From JACXVD01 sp020446665 (GTDB taxonomy: Bacteria; Pseudomonadota; Alphaproteobacteria; Sphingomonadales; Sphingomonadaceae): a stretch of 64,000 nt of DNA. Where the stretch lies: positions 81,979-145,978 of the forward strand of contig JAWKXQ010000004.1 of NCBI GenBank assembly GCA_041396905.1. Direction: 5' to 3'. Below the pieces are notes generated by a model. The model saw only the letters and a list, made by a program, of their open reading frames with translations. It made no database searches and was not told the DNA's origin. A program made the position numbers and the translations under genes. Positions 15,416 through 24,632 of this stretch are shown here, piece by piece (within the stretch, counting starts at the first letter, position 1; every line of letters starts with the position of its first letter).

Positions 15416-17779
15416 TCAGCCTTCGTCCTTGCCTTCGGCACCCGCCGCATCGGCGTCGGGCTTTTTCGCCGCCGGTTTCTTGCGCGGTTTGCGGGTCGGC
15501 TTGGCCTTGGGCGCGGCCGGGGTGAGTTCGAAATTCGGTTTCCCGTCCTTCACGCTCACATGCACTTCGCCGCCATCGGCCAGCTTGCCGAACAGCAATT
15601 CTTCCGCCAGCGGCTGCTTGATCTTTTCCTGGATCAGCCGGGCCATGGGCCGCGCGCCATAGAGCTTGTCATAGCCCTTGTCGGCCAGCCATTCGCGGGC
15701 ATCGCTGTCAAACTGGATATGGACGTTCTGTTCGGCCAGCTGCAGTTCGAGCTGAAGGATGAACTTGTCCACCACCCGCGCCACGGTCTGCTTGCCGAGA
15801 TAGCCGAAGGGCACAATCGCATCGAGACGGTTGCGGAATTCCGGGGTGAACATCTTCTTCACCGCTTCATCGCCCGCATCTTCCTTGCTGACATCGCCAA
15901 AGCCGATGCCCTGGCGCGCCATGTCGCTGGCCCCGGCATTGGTGGTCATGATCAGCACGACATTGCGGAAATCAACCGTCTTGCCGTGATGATCGGTCAG
16001 CCGGCCATTATCCATCACCTGCAGCAGAATGTTGAACAGGTCGGGATGGGCTTTCTCGATTTCGTCGAGCAACAGCACGCAATGCGGGTTCTGGTCCACG
16101 GCATCGGTCAGCAAGCCGCCCTGATCATAGCCAACATAGCCCGGAGGCGCGCCGATCAGCCGCGAAACGCTGTGCCGTTCCATATATTCGGACATGTCGA
16201 AGCGTTTCAGCTCGATCCCCATGATCGAAGCGAGCTGGCGCGCGACTTCGGTCTTGCCGACACCGGTCGGGCCGCTGAACAGGAAGCTGCCAATCGGCTT
16301 GTCCGGATCGCGCAGGCCCGCGCGGCTGAGCTTCATCGCGGTGGACAGACGATGCACGGCGGCATCCTGGCCGAACACGACATGCTTCAGGTCGCGCTCA
16401 AGATTTTCCAGCGCTTTCTTGTCGTCCTTGCTCACCGATTTGGGCGGGATGCGCGCCATGGTCGCGATGACCTGCTCGATCTCCCGCGCGGTGATCTTCT
16501 TCTTGCGGCGGCTGGGCGGCACCAGCATCTGCATCGCGCCCACTTCGTCGATCACGTCAATCGCCTTGTCGGGCAGTTTGCGGTCGTTGATATAGCGCGC
16601 CGACAGTTCCACCGCGGTCTTGAGCGCATCGGGCGTATATTTGACCTTGTGATGCTCTTCAAAGGCGGTGCGCAACCCGCGCAGGATCTTGATCGTATCC
16701 TCCACGGTGGGTTCATTGACATCAATCTTCTGGAACCGGCGCAGCAGCGCGCGATCCTTCTCGAAATGGTTGCGGAATTCCTTGTAGGTGGTCGAACCGA
16801 TGCAGCGGATCGTCCCCCCGCTCAGCGCAGGCTTGAGCAGATTGGATGCGTCCATGGCCCCACCGCTGGTCGCGCCAGCGCCGATAACCGTATGAATTTC
16901 ATCGATAAACAACACCGCATGCGGCATTTTTTCAAGTTCGGAGACGACTTGCTTCAGCCGTTCCTCGAAATCACCGCGATAGCGTGTACCCGCCAGCAAT
17001 GCGCCCATGTCTAGCGAATAGATAACGGCTTCTTCCAGCACTTCGGGCACGTCTTTTTCGACGATCTTGCGCGCCAGCCCTTCGGCAATGGCGGTTTTGC
17101 CAACGCCAGGATCGCCGACATAGAGCGGGTTGTTCTTGCTGCGGCGGCAGAGGATCTGAACCGTCCGGTCCACTTCCGGCCCGCGACCAATCAGCGGGTC
17201 AACCTTGCCGGCAAGCGCCTTCGCATTGAGGTTGACGGTGAACTGGTCGAGCGCGGTTTCCTTCTTGTTGGGATCGCTTGTCTTTTCTTCCGCCTGCGCT
17301 TCATCCGCGCCCTGTGGCGGCTTGGATTCGAGCTGTTTGCCGCCCTTGCCAATGCCGTGGCTGATATAGCTGACAGCATCGAGGCGGCTCATATCCTGCT
17401 GCTGCAGGAAATAGACGGCATAGGAATCGCGTTCGCTGAACAGCGCGACCAGCACATTGGCGCCGGTCACTGTATCCTTGCCCGATGACTGCACATGCAG
17501 GATCGCCCGCTGGATCACCCGCTGGAACCCGGCGGTGGGTTGCGGGTCCGCGCCGTCGTCGGTCTTGAGCGACTGATATTCCTGATCGAGATATTGCTTT
17601 ACCACTTCGCCCAGCTCGGCAGTGTCCACGCCGCAGGCATTCATCACCTGCGCGGCATCATCATCGTCGATGAGAGCCAGCAGCAAATGCTCCAGCGTGG
17701 CATATTCATGGTTACGCTCGGCTGCGTTGGTCAGCGCGTTATGGAGCGTTTTCTCAAGGTTTTGCGCGAAACTGGGCAT
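15416..17779 (-). CDS. clpA: ATP-dependent Clp protease ATP-binding subunit ClpA
   Basis: A 787-residue AAA+ unfoldase that feeds substrates to ClpP. The order is a double Clp N-domain (residues 1-150), AAA module 1 with GDPGVGKT near 222, AAA module 2 with GPTGVGKT near 502, then the D2-small domain. The last 40 residues are a Lys/Pro/Ala-rich, then acidic, tail not found in E. coli ClpA. The adaptor gene clpS, often next to clpA, is not adjacent here. The ATG at 17777-17779 fits the family start MPSFAQNLEKTL. Confidence 0.95.
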   Translation of the reverse strand: MPSFAQNLEKTLHNALTNAAERNHEYATLEHLLLALIDDDDAAQVMNACGVDTAELGEVVKQYLDQEYQSLKTDDGADPQPTAGFQRVIQRAILHVQSSGKDTVTGANVLVALFSERDSYAVYFLQQQDMSRLDAVSYISHGIGKGGKQLESKPPQGADEAQAEEKTSDPNKKETALDQFTVNLNAKALAGKVDPLIGRGPEVDRTVQILCRRSKNNPLYVGDPGVGKTAIAEGLARKIVEKDVPEVLEEAVIYSLDMGALLAGTRYRGDFEERLKQVVSELEKMPHAVLFIDEIHTVIGAGATSGGAMDASNLLKPALSGGTIRCIGSTTYKEFRNHFEKDRALLRRFQKIDVNEPTVEDTIKILRGLRTAFEEHHKVKYTPDALKTAVELSARYINDRKLPDKAIDVIDEVGAMQMLVPPSRRKKKITAREIEQVIATMARIPPKSVSKDDKKALENLERDLKHVVFGQDAAVHRLSTAMKLSRAGLRDPDKPIGSFLFSGPTGVGKTEVARQLASIMGIELKRFDMSEYMERHSVSRLIGAPPGYVGYDQGGLLTDAVDQNPHCVLLLDEIEKAHPDLFNILLQVMDNGRLTDHHGKTVDFRNVVLIMTTNAGASDMARQGIGFGDVSKEDAGDEAVKKMFTPEFRNRLDAIVPFGYLGKQTVARVVDKFILQLELQLAEQNVHIQFDSDAREWLADKGYDKLYGARPMARLIQEKIKQPLAEELLFGKLADGGEVHVSVKDGKPNFELTPAAPKAKPTRKPRKKPAAKKPDADAAGAEGKDEG

Positions 17780-17889
17780 TCAGCGATCTTTCCATATGGA
17801 GAGGGAATTCTCCCTTGCGAGAGAATATGAACGAACAGGGTTAACCAAACCTATATGGGGCCGCGGGGGAGGATTGCGACCCGGCTGCG

Positions 17890-18093
17890 TCAAGAGGCTG
17901 GCTTCCCGAACAGGGCATCGGCAGCGGCCCGATGGGCGGCAGCTTTGGCCCCATGCGCTTCAACCCGTGCAATTTCCGCTTTCAGCAATTCCACCCGCTC
18001 CGCCAGCTCGTCTTGCGAATAGGGGGAAAGGTCCTCCTTGCTGAGGAGGCTCGCAGCATCGCCTTTGCGGCGCGGGCGGTCTTCTTCGTCCAT
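17890..18093 (-). CDS. DUF1192 small protein
   Basis: A 67-residue acidic, helical protein with the DUF1192 core: SLLSKEDLSPYSQDELAERVELLKAEIARVEAH. The family is restricted to Alphaproteobacteria and has no assigned function. The start is the ATG at 18091-18093. It lies 110 bases upstream of clpA on the same strand and is divergent from the quinone oxidoreductase gene; the 109 bases between those starts must hold both promoters. Confidence 0.85.
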   Translation of the reverse strand: MDEEDRPRRKGDAASLLSKEDLSPYSQDELAERVELLKAEIARVEAHGAKAAAHRAAADALFGKPAS

Positions 18094-18202
18094 TGGCAGG
18101 CAAGATGGCTAGTCAACAGGCTTGCTGTCAATGGGGGCCGCCTGTTATTCACTGCACCGCAGCACAGATTGTCACTTCACGGCAACAGGGGGACTTTTCG
18201 GC

Positions 18203-19210
18203 ATGGCGCATTTGCCTGCGACAATGACGGCGATTGGCTTTGACGCGCCCGGTGGGCCAGATGTCTTGCGCCCGGAAATATTGCCGCTGCCAGTGGCGGG
18301 GCCGGGGGAAGTGCTGATCCGGGTCAGCCATGCAGGGGTGAACCGGCCCGATGTGATCCAGCGTCAGGGTTTCTACCCGCCACCGCCCGGCGCATCGCCG
18401 ATTCCCGGGCTGGAAATTGCCGGCGAAGTGGTCGCGCTGGGCGATGGCGTGGAAGCGGCGCTGCTGGGGCAGCAGGTCTGCGCGCTGGTGACGGGCGGGG
18501 GCTATGCCGAATATTGCCTTGCCAGGGCAGACCATTGCCTGCCCGTGCCAGAGGGCCTCACCATGGCAGAGGCAGCCGCCCTGCCGGAAACGCTGTTTAC
18601 CGTGTGGCACAATGTGTTCGAACGTGGCTGGGCGACAGAGGGTGAAACGATGCTCGTCCATGGCGGGACCAGCGGGATCGGCACGATGGCGATCATGCTG
18701 GGCAAGGCCTTTGGCCTCACTGTGATCGTGACCTGCGGCAGCGAAGGAAAATGCGATGCCGCGCTGAGCATCGGGGCGGATCACGCGATCAATTACCGCG
18801 ACAAGGATTTTGTCGAAGAGATCAGGGCGATCACCGGCGGCGCGGGGGTGGAACTGGTGCTGGACATGGTCTCGGGCGACTATGTCGCGCGCAATCTGGC
18901 CTGTCTGAAGGAAGACGGCCGCCATGTGACCATCGCCGTGCTTGGCGGGCTGAAGGCGGAAATCAACATGGCGCTGGTGATGGGCCGCCGCCTGACGCTG
19001 ACCGGATCGACTTTGCGGGCGCGCCCGGATGAATTCAAGGCGCTGCTGACTCAGGAAATCGCGCAGAATGCGTGGCCGCTGGTGGAAGAGGGCAAGCTAC
19101 GCCCGGTAATGGATCGCAGCTTCCCGCTGGCTGAAGCTGCCGCCGCCCATGCGCGGATGGAAGCAGGCGACCATATCGGCAAGATCGTGCTGGAAATCGG
19201 CAATGGCTGA
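18203..19210 (+). CDS. NAD(P)H quinone oxidoreductase (zeta-crystallin / PIG3-like)
   Basis: A 335-residue medium-chain dehydrogenase/reductase without structural zinc ligands. It has the GroES-like N-terminal half (EVLIRVSHAGVNRPDVIQRQGFYPPPPGA), the NADPH-binding LVHGGTSGIGTMAIML segment near residue 152, and the ADHAINYRDKDF motif of the PIG3/QOR branch. It reduces quinones or enones with NADPH. The ATG at 18203 has GGGGGA upstream; an alternative ATG is at 18224. The stop overlaps the GST gene, so they are likely co-translated redox-defence genes. Confidence 0.88.
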   Translation: MAHLPATMTAIGFDAPGGPDVLRPEILPLPVAGPGEVLIRVSHAGVNRPDVIQRQGFYPPPPGASPIPGLEIAGEVVALGDGVEAALLGQQVCALVTGGGYAEYCLARADHCLPVPEGLTMAEAAALPETLFTVWHNVFERGWATEGETMLVHGGTSGIGTMAIMLGKAFGLTVIVTCGSEGKCDAALSIGADHAINYRDKDFVEEIRAITGGAGVELVLDMVSGDYVARNLACLKEDGRHVTIAVLGGLKAEINMALVMGRRLTLTGSTLRARPDEFKALLTQEIAQNAWPLVEEGKLRPVMDRSFPLAEAAAAHARMEAGDHIGKIVLEIGNG

Positions 19211-19820
19211 CGCGCTCACCCTCCACGAAGATCCGCGCAGCGGGAATTGCTACAAGATCCGGCTGACGGCGGCGCTGCTGGGCCTGCCGCTGGAGCGGGT
19301 GCAATATGACATATTGAAAGGCGAAACCCGCACCCCCGCATTCCTCGAAAACGTGAACGGCAATGGCCGGATTCCCGTGCTGCAGGTGGGGGATCGCTTT
19401 CTGCCGGAAAGCAATGCCGCCTGCTGGTTTCTCGCGGAAGGCAGCGCGCTGATACCTGCGGACCGCTTCGCCCGGGCCGATATGCTGCGCTGGATGTTCT
19501 TCGAGCAATATAATCACGAACCCAATATCGCGACCCTGCGTTTCTGGTTCTATTATGTGGGTGAAGCGAATCTCTCTGCTCAGCAGCGCGAACAGATTCT
19601 GCCCAAGCGCATGGCGGGGGAGGATGCACTTGGCGTGATGGACCGGCATCTGGCGGAGCGCGAATGGTTTGCAAGGGATGCGCTCTCGCTCGCCGATATC
19701 GCGCTCTACGCCTATACGCATGTGGCAGAGGCCGGTGGTTTTACCCTGCGCGATTATGACCATGTCTGCGCCTGGATCGACCGGGTCGCCTCTGCGCCCG
19801 GCTATGTGCCGATGGACTGA
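19203..19820 (+). CDS. glutathione S-transferase family protein
   Basis: A 205-residue GST. The thioredoxin-like N-terminal domain has a LHEDPRSGNCYKIRL start, with Ser near residue 13 as a possible thiolate stabiliser, and the cis-Pro segment GRIPVLQVGDRFLPESNAACWFL. The all-helical domain contains SLADIALYAYTHVAE, the N-capping box typical of GSTs. The physiological substrate is unknown. The ATG at 19203 lies 8 bases inside the quinone oxidoreductase gene. Confidence 0.9.
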   Translation: MADALTLHEDPRSGNCYKIRLTAALLGLPLERVQYDILKGETRTPAFLENVNGNGRIPVLQVGDRFLPESNAACWFLAEGSALIPADRFARADMLRWMFFEQYNHEPNIATLRFWFYYVGEANLSAQQREQILPKRMAGEDALGVMDRHLAEREWFARDALSLADIALYAYTHVAEAGGFTLRDYDHVCAWIDRVASAPGYVPMD

Positions 19821-19927
19821 CGCACAAGCGTCGCAATTACGCCGAAGCGTCACCAATCTGTGAGTCGGTTGTAACAAAACCCTGCCAAGACTGCCCAGCG
19901 ACAGGCAGTTAAGCAGGATGGCCAGCC

Positions 19928-20848
19928 ATGGCGGACAGTCGCCCTTCGAATTTCCTTCCCGATGAGCTGGTGCCCATAGCCACCAATATCGCCAGCCTGC
20001 CCGCGCGCGGGCTGACCGTGCCGGAGCCGCAAGGGCGCCAGCGCCGCAAATTCCGCACGATCTGGATCAGCGATGTCCATCTGGGGACCAAGGGCTGCAA
20101 TGCCGATCTGCTGATCGACTTTCTCGATTCGACCGATAGCGAGACGATGTATCTGGTCGGCGACATTATCGATGGCTGGCGGCTGAGGAAGAAATTCTAC
20201 TGGCCCGCTTCGCATAATGATGTGGTCTGGCGCGTGCTCAAGCGCGCAAGGCGCGGCACGCGGATTGTCTATGTGCCGGGCAATCATGACGAATTCCTGC
20301 GCCAGTTTACCGGCATGAACTTTGGCGGCGTGGAAATCCGGCGCGCGGCCTTCCACGATACGGCGGATGGACGGCGGCTGATGGTGCTGCATGGCGACGA
20401 ATTCGACACAGTCATGCTCGCGCATCGCTGGCTCGCCTTTGTCGGGGATGCGCTTTACCATGTGATGATGGGGCTCAACCATTGGGTCAATCTGGTCCGG
20501 CGCAAGCTTGACCTGCCCTATTGGTCGCTATCCAAAATGGCCAAGCACAAGGTCAAGAACGCGGTCGAGTTCATCTCCCAATATGAAGAACTGGTCGCCC
20601 GCGCCGCGCGCGAAAGGGGGATCGACGGGGTGGTCTGCGGCCATATCCACACCGCTGAAATCCGCGATTTTGACGGAGTTGCCTATTATAATGACGGCGA
20701 CTGGGTGGAAGGATGCACGGCGCTGGTCGAACATTTTGATGGCCGGATGGAAGTTCTCCATTGGCCAGAAGAGATTGCGAAGCGCGAAGCTGAAGAAGCC
20801 GAATTCCAATCTGCGCGGGCCAGCGAGTCCGCGAAGGAGGCAGCATGA
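19928..20848 (+). CDS. LpxH-like metallophosphoesterase (UDP-2,3-diacylglucosamine diphosphatase family)
   Basis: A 306-residue calcineurin-like phosphoesterase. Metal-binding motifs occur in order: WISDVHLGT, VGDIIDGW, PGNHDEF, LHGDEFD and CGHIHTAEI. These match the LpxH-type branch that cleaves UDP-diacylglucosamine in lipid A synthesis, but an N-terminal extension of about 40 residues and the coupling to a GT4 transferase suggest the long paralogue common in Alphaproteobacteria, whose substrate may be another lipid-linked nucleotide. The stop overlaps the glycosyltransferase start (ATGA). An AGGA lies upstream of the ATG. Confidence 0.8.
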   Translation: MADSRPSNFLPDELVPIATNIASLPARGLTVPEPQGRQRRKFRTIWISDVHLGTKGCNADLLIDFLDSTDSETMYLVGDIIDGWRLRKKFYWPASHNDVVWRVLKRARRGTRIVYVPGNHDEFLRQFTGMNFGGVEIRRAAFHDTADGRRLMVLHGDEFDTVMLAHRWLAFVGDALYHVMMGLNHWVNLVRRKLDLPYWSLSKMAKHKVKNAVEFISQYEELVARAARERGIDGVVCGHIHTAEIRDFDGVAYYNDGDWVEGCTALVEHFDGRMEVLHWPEEIAKREAEEAEFQSARASESAKEAA

Positions 20849-21981
20849 ACTTTCCGCTCCCCCTCGCTCTGCGCGGCGAACTGGCACCGTTTGACTTCCC
20901 GCCATTTGCCCAGCCAGAACCCCGGCCAGAACCCCGGCCAGAACCTCGGCCAGAACCATTGCATGTGGTGATTGTTACCGATGCCTGGTTCCCGCAGGTG
21001 AACGGCGTCGTCCGCACCCTGTCCACCACGATCGAGGTCTTGCGCCGCCGGGGCCACAGAGTCAGCGTTATTTCCCCGTGCCAGTACCGGTCTGTGCCAT
21101 GCCCGACCTATCCCGAGATAAGGCTGGCGCTGGCCTGGCCCGGCAGCGTCGGACGGCGCCTTGCCGGCTTTGCCCCCGATGCGGTGCATATTGCGACCGA
21201 AGGCCCGCTCGGGCTCGCGGCGCGGCGTTACTGCTGCAAGCGCGCCGTGCCCTTCACCACCGCTTATCACACGCAGTTTCCGGAATATGTGGCGCGGCGC
21301 ACGGGCCTGTCCCCACAGCTGTTCTGGCGTTTCATCCGCTGGTTCCACCGTCCTGCGCAGCGGATCATGGTGGCGACAGGCAGCATAAGGAAGGAATTGC
21401 GCGAACAGGGTCTGACCCGGCTGCATCACTGGAGTCGCGGGGTCGATCTCTCCTGCTTTTCGCCCGATGCCCCTGAACCGCCCGAATATGCCGGTCTGCC
21501 GCGCCCGATTCAGCTATATGTCGGGCGCGTCGCGGTGGAAAAGAATATTGAAGCATTCCTCTCGGCCGAAACGCCGGGGAGCAAGATTGTGGTCGGCGAT
21601 GGTCCGGCCCGTGCCGCGCTGGAGGCGCAGTTCCCGCAGGCGCATTTCCTTGGCAAGCGCAGCGGGCAGGAACTGGCGGGCTGCTATGCCCATGCCGATG
21701 TGTTTGTCTTTCCCAGCAGGACCGACACCTTTGGGCTGGTCATGATCGAAGCACTGGCCTGCGGCACGCCAGTGGCGGCCTATCCGGTCGCGGGCCCTGT
21801 CGACATCGTCGATGAAGAGGTTGGCGCCCTGTCTCACAGGCTCGACCGCGCCATTGCCGGGGCGCTGACCTGTGATCGCGGTGCTTGCGCTGCACGAGGG
21901 GCGCAATATAGCTGGGCGACAGCGACGGATCAGTTCCTTGCTGGCCTCGTCGCGCTGGAGGGCGAGATGCAGACGGCGTGA
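20845..21981 (+). CDS. GT4-family glycosyltransferase (MgtA/SqdX-like)
   Basis: A 378-residue retaining GT-B glycosyltransferase. The N-domain has the VTDAWFPQVNGVVRTL motif; the C-domain has the YVGRVAVEKNIEAFL segment and the donor-site motif FPSRTDTFGLVMIEALACGTPVAA, with the EX7E glutamates. Close families transfer mannose, glucose or sulfoquinovose to diacylglycerol. About 35 residues precede the domain, containing PEPR repeats coded by a 12-base tandem repeat. It is translationally coupled to the phosphoesterase, implying a joint role in envelope glycolipid synthesis. A terminator follows at 22027. Confidence 0.86.
   Translation: MNFPLPLALRGELAPFDFPPFAQPEPRPEPRPEPRPEPLHVVIVTDAWFPQVNGVVRTLSTTIEVLRRRGHRVSVISPCQYRSVPCPTYPEIRLALAWPGSVGRRLAGFAPDAVHIATEGPLGLAARRYCCKRAVPFTTAYHTQFPEYVARRTGLSPQLFWRFIRWFHRPAQRIMVATGSIRKELREQGLTRLHHWSRGVDLSCFSPDAPEPPEYAGLPRPIQLYVGRVAVEKNIEAFLSAETPGSKIVVGDGPARAALEAQFPQAHFLGKRSGQELAGCYAHADVFVFPSRTDTFGLVMIEALACGTPVAAYPVAGPVDIVDEEVGALSHRLDRAIAGALTCDRGACAARGAQYSWATATDQFLAGLVALEGEMQTA
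20914..20957 (+). repeat. 12-base tandem repeat coding PEPR units
   Basis: The unit CCAGAACCCCGG occurs 3.7 times with one substitution in the third copy. It is in frame in the glycosyltransferase gene and gives a Pro-Glu-Pro-Arg linker just before the first strand of the GT domain. Copy-number change would alter linker length without breaking the frame. Confidence 0.9.
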
Positions 21982-22026
21982 AATACTTGCCCTTTCGCGG
22001 AGATTGGCCTATCTGGCCTGCCAAGC

Positions 22027-22058
22027 GGCCGCTCCGATAAGGGGCGGCCCTTCTATTT
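22027..22058 (+). terminator. terminator after the glycosyltransferase gene
   Basis: The arms GGCCGCTCC (22027-22035) and GGGGCGGCC (22041-22049), with a GATAA loop and one U:G pair, are followed by CTTCTATTTT. It ends the phosphoesterase-glycosyltransferase unit before trcR. Confidence 0.8.
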
Positions 22059-22085
22059 TCAGGCCCTTTTTGCAGGACATTATCC

Positions 22086-22793
22086 ATGGCCCAGCCGACT
22101 CCGCTCATGCCGCATGCGACCGCCACCTGGCTGGTCGACAATACCGGCCTCAGCTTTGAACAGATCGCAGAATTCTGCGGCCTCCACATTCTTGAAGTGC
22201 AGGCAATGGCGGATGACCTTGCCGGCAGCAAATATACTGGCCGCGACCCGGTCCATTCAGGCGAGCTGACTCAGGCCGAGATTGAGCGCGGACAGGCGGA
22301 TCCTGCCTATACGCTCAAGATGCAGAAGGCGCCGGTTGAAGTGACCCGCACCAAGGGCCCGCGTTATACGCCGGTCTCCAAGCGGCAGGACAAGCCCGAT
22401 GGCATCGCGTGGATCCTGCGCAACCACCCGGAAATGTCCGATGCGCAGATTTCCAAGCTGATCGGCACCACGCGCAACACCATCACTGCCATTCGCGAGC
22501 GCAGCCACTGGAATATCCAGAATATCGTTGCCAAGGACCCGGTGACTTTGGGCCTGTGTTCGCAGCGCGAGCTTGATGCCGTTGTGGCCAAGGCGGCGAA
22601 GAAGGCCGGCATTACGGAAGATGCCGTTGCGCCTGACAGCAGCAGCGACAAGGAAAAGCTGATCGAGGAACTGCGCGCCGAACGCGAAGCGCAGGTCAAG
22701 GCCGCTTCCGAAGCGGCGCAGGAAGCCGAAGCCGCTGCATGGCTGGAGGCAAAGCGCGCTGCCGAAGCGGAAGAGGGCGCTGGCGAAGCCTGA
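22086..22793 (+). CDS. trcR: DUF1013 cell-cycle transcriptional regulator TrcR
   Basis: A 235-residue member of the alphaproteobacteria-specific DUF1013 family, named TrcR (cell cycle transcriptional regulator). The conserved region spans residues 1-175: ATATWLVDNTGLSFEQIAEFCGLH near the start, then DGIAWILRNHPEMSDAQISKLIGTTRNTI, which looks like a helix-turn-helix, then HWNIQNIVAKDPVTLGLC. The C-terminal 60 residues are an acidic Ala/Glu-rich helix. It has its own terminator. The window also has SciP and a CtrA box, so several parts of the CtrA network lie close together. Confidence 0.88.
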   Translation: MAQPTPLMPHATATWLVDNTGLSFEQIAEFCGLHILEVQAMADDLAGSKYTGRDPVHSGELTQAEIERGQADPAYTLKMQKAPVEVTRTKGPRYTPVSKRQDKPDGIAWILRNHPEMSDAQISKLIGTTRNTITAIRERSHWNIQNIVAKDPVTLGLCSQRELDAVVAKAAKKAGITEDAVAPDSSSDKEKLIEELRAEREAQVKAASEAAQEAEAAAWLEAKRAAEAEEGAGEA

Positions 22794-22815
22794 CATTCCG
22801 GCACCATTCAGCAAG

Positions 22816-22853
22816 GCCGCCGGTCAGCTTCCCGCTGAACGGCGGCTTTTCTG
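22816..22853 (+). terminator. rho-independent terminator of trcR
   Basis: The arms GCCGCCG (22816-22822) and CGGCGGC (22840-22846), with an inner CAGC/GCTG pair, are followed by TTTTCT. It is 23 bases after the trcR stop. Confidence 0.88.
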
Positions 22854-22910
22854 TATGCGCTGCGCTGATCCTGCTTGCTCAAAGCGCGGCTCTGCGCCAT
22901 TCTGACTGAC

Positions 22911-24623
22911 ATGGATGTCAGTAACTTTCCCCACCATCCCTCTCCCGATCATTATGCGCACCCGTCCGCTTGGGACACACAGTTTGACCTGATGACGGTG
23001 CCGGACATGCTGGAGCGGACCACCAGAGCGAACCCCTCTGCGCCCTTGCTCCATTTCATGGGGTGGACCTATTCTTATCAGCATATCTATGCAGAGGCGC
23101 GCCGCTTTGCCGCCGGTCTGCAGGAAATGGGCATTGCCAGGGGTGACCGGGTCGGCCTGTTCCTGCCCAATGTGCCGATCTATGTCTCTGCCTATTACGG
23201 GGCGATGATGGCGGGCGCTGTCGTGGTCAATTTCTCGCCGCTCTACACGGTGGAGGAGCTGGCCTGGCAAGTGGAAGACAGCGGCACGCGGCTGCTGGTG
23301 ACGCTGGATGTGCCGGAACTCTATGGCACGGCGCAGGCAGTGCTGGATGGCTCCGGCCTTGAAACGCTGGTGGTCGGCTCGCTCGCCGCGCAATTGCCGT
23401 GGCACAAGGGGCTGGCCTTGCGGGCCCTTGGCCGCAGCAAGATTGCCAGTGTTGGCTGGAATTCAGCGGTTCGCCCCTGGAAAGAGGTTCTGGCAGAATG
23501 GAACTGGTCAGCATGGCTGGAGGGGAAAGCGCCTGATCTGCCGTCACTCGACCCGGCGCAAGACCTCGCATTGCTGCAATATACCGGCGGCACCACCGGG
23601 CGGCCCAAAGGCGCGATGTTGGGGCATAGCCAGCTGGCCATGAACGCGCAGCAGGTTGCCAGTATCAACCCGTTCGGCAACCCGGCGGGCGAAGTCTTTA
23701 TGGGGGCGCTGCCCTTTTTCCATGTCTTTGCGAACACCGCGCTGCTCAATCATGCCGTGGTCAGCGGCGCCTCGATTGCCATGCTGCCACGCTTTGATGC
23801 GGGGCAGGTGCTGCAAACCATCGCGAAATACCGTGCCACCGGCTTTCCCGGTGTGCCGACCATGTTTCAGGCGCTGCTCGATCATCCGGACATCACGAAA
23901 ACCGATCTGTCCTCGCTCAAGGTCTGCATTTCCGGCGGTGCGCCCATGCCTGCCCCGGTGCATGACAAGTTTGAGAGCGTTACCGGTGTGCGTGTGGTCG
24001 AAGGCTATGGGCTGACGGAAAGCTCCGGCGTGGTCTCTGCCAATCCCTATGCCGGCAAGCGCAAGAAAGGCACAATCGGGCAGGTCGTGCCGGGCACTGA
24101 TATTATCCTGCTGGACAAGGAAGACCCGGAAAGGCTCGCCCCGGATGGCGAACCCGGCGAACTGGCGATCCATGGCCCGCAAATCATGCGCGGTTACTGG
24201 AACCGGCCGGACGCTGTGGCCGAAACCTTTGTCGAGCATGGCGGGCGGCAATGGATGCGCACGGGCGATGTCGCGGTGCTGGACGAAGATGGCTTCCTGA
24301 AGATCGTGGACCGGATCAAGGACATGATCGCGGTGGGCGGCTTCAAGGTCTTCCCCAGCCAGGTCGAAGATGTGCTGCTGGAAAATCCAGCGGTGAAGGA
24401 AGCGCTGGTGATCGGTGTGCCCGATGACTATCTCGGCGAAGTGCCGCGCGCCTATGTCACTCTGACAGAACCGGGTTCAACCGACGGTGACGCGCTAAAG
24501 GACTGGCTCAACGCGAAAATCGGCAAGCATGAACGGGTGGATCAGGTGGTGATCCGCGACACTCTGCCCAAGACGCTGATCGGCAAGCTGGACCGCAAGG
24601 CCCTGCGCGCTGAGGTTCTCTAG
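22911..24623 (+). CDS. fadD: long-chain fatty acid-CoA ligase (AMP-binding)
   Basis: A 570-residue ANL-superfamily enzyme that activates fatty acids to acyl-CoA via acyl-AMP. It has the P-loop-like YTGGTTGRPKGA near residue 223, the GYGLTESSG motif, the WMRTGDVAVLDEDGFLKIVDRIKDMI hinge region in two parts, and the C-terminal lysine motif KTLIGKLDRK. The order and length fit FadD. The ATG at 22911 was preferred over one 12 codons upstream. It is convergent with the bactofilin gene, with 9 bases between the stops. Confidence 0.9.
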   Translation: MDVSNFPHHPSPDHYAHPSAWDTQFDLMTVPDMLERTTRANPSAPLLHFMGWTYSYQHIYAEARRFAAGLQEMGIARGDRVGLFLPNVPIYVSAYYGAMMAGAVVVNFSPLYTVEELAWQVEDSGTRLLVTLDVPELYGTAQAVLDGSGLETLVVGSLAAQLPWHKGLALRALGRSKIASVGWNSAVRPWKEVLAEWNWSAWLEGKAPDLPSLDPAQDLALLQYTGGTTGRPKGAMLGHSQLAMNAQQVASINPFGNPAGEVFMGALPFFHVFANTALLNHAVVSGASIAMLPRFDAGQVLQTIAKYRATGFPGVPTMFQALLDHPDITKTDLSSLKVCISGGAPMPAPVHDKFESVTGVRVVEGYGLTESSGVVSANPYAGKRKKGTIGQVVPGTDIILLDKEDPERLAPDGEPGELAIHGPQIMRGYWNRPDAVAETFVEHGGRQWMRTGDVAVLDEDGFLKIVDRIKDMIAVGGFKVFPSQVEDVLLENPAVKEALVIGVPDDYLGEVPRAYVTLTEPGSTDGDALKDWLNAKIGKHERVDQVVIRDTLPKTLIGKLDRKALRAEVL

Positions 24624-24632
24624 CGAACTGGC

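Noticed and set aside
15383..17014. A 543-codon frame on the plus strand opposite clpA
   Set aside because: High-GC antisense frame; the minus-strand frame is ClpA with all motifs.
20914..20957. Tandem repeat as a possible iteron or CRISPR
   Set aside because: Inside a coding region and in frame; no spacer structure.
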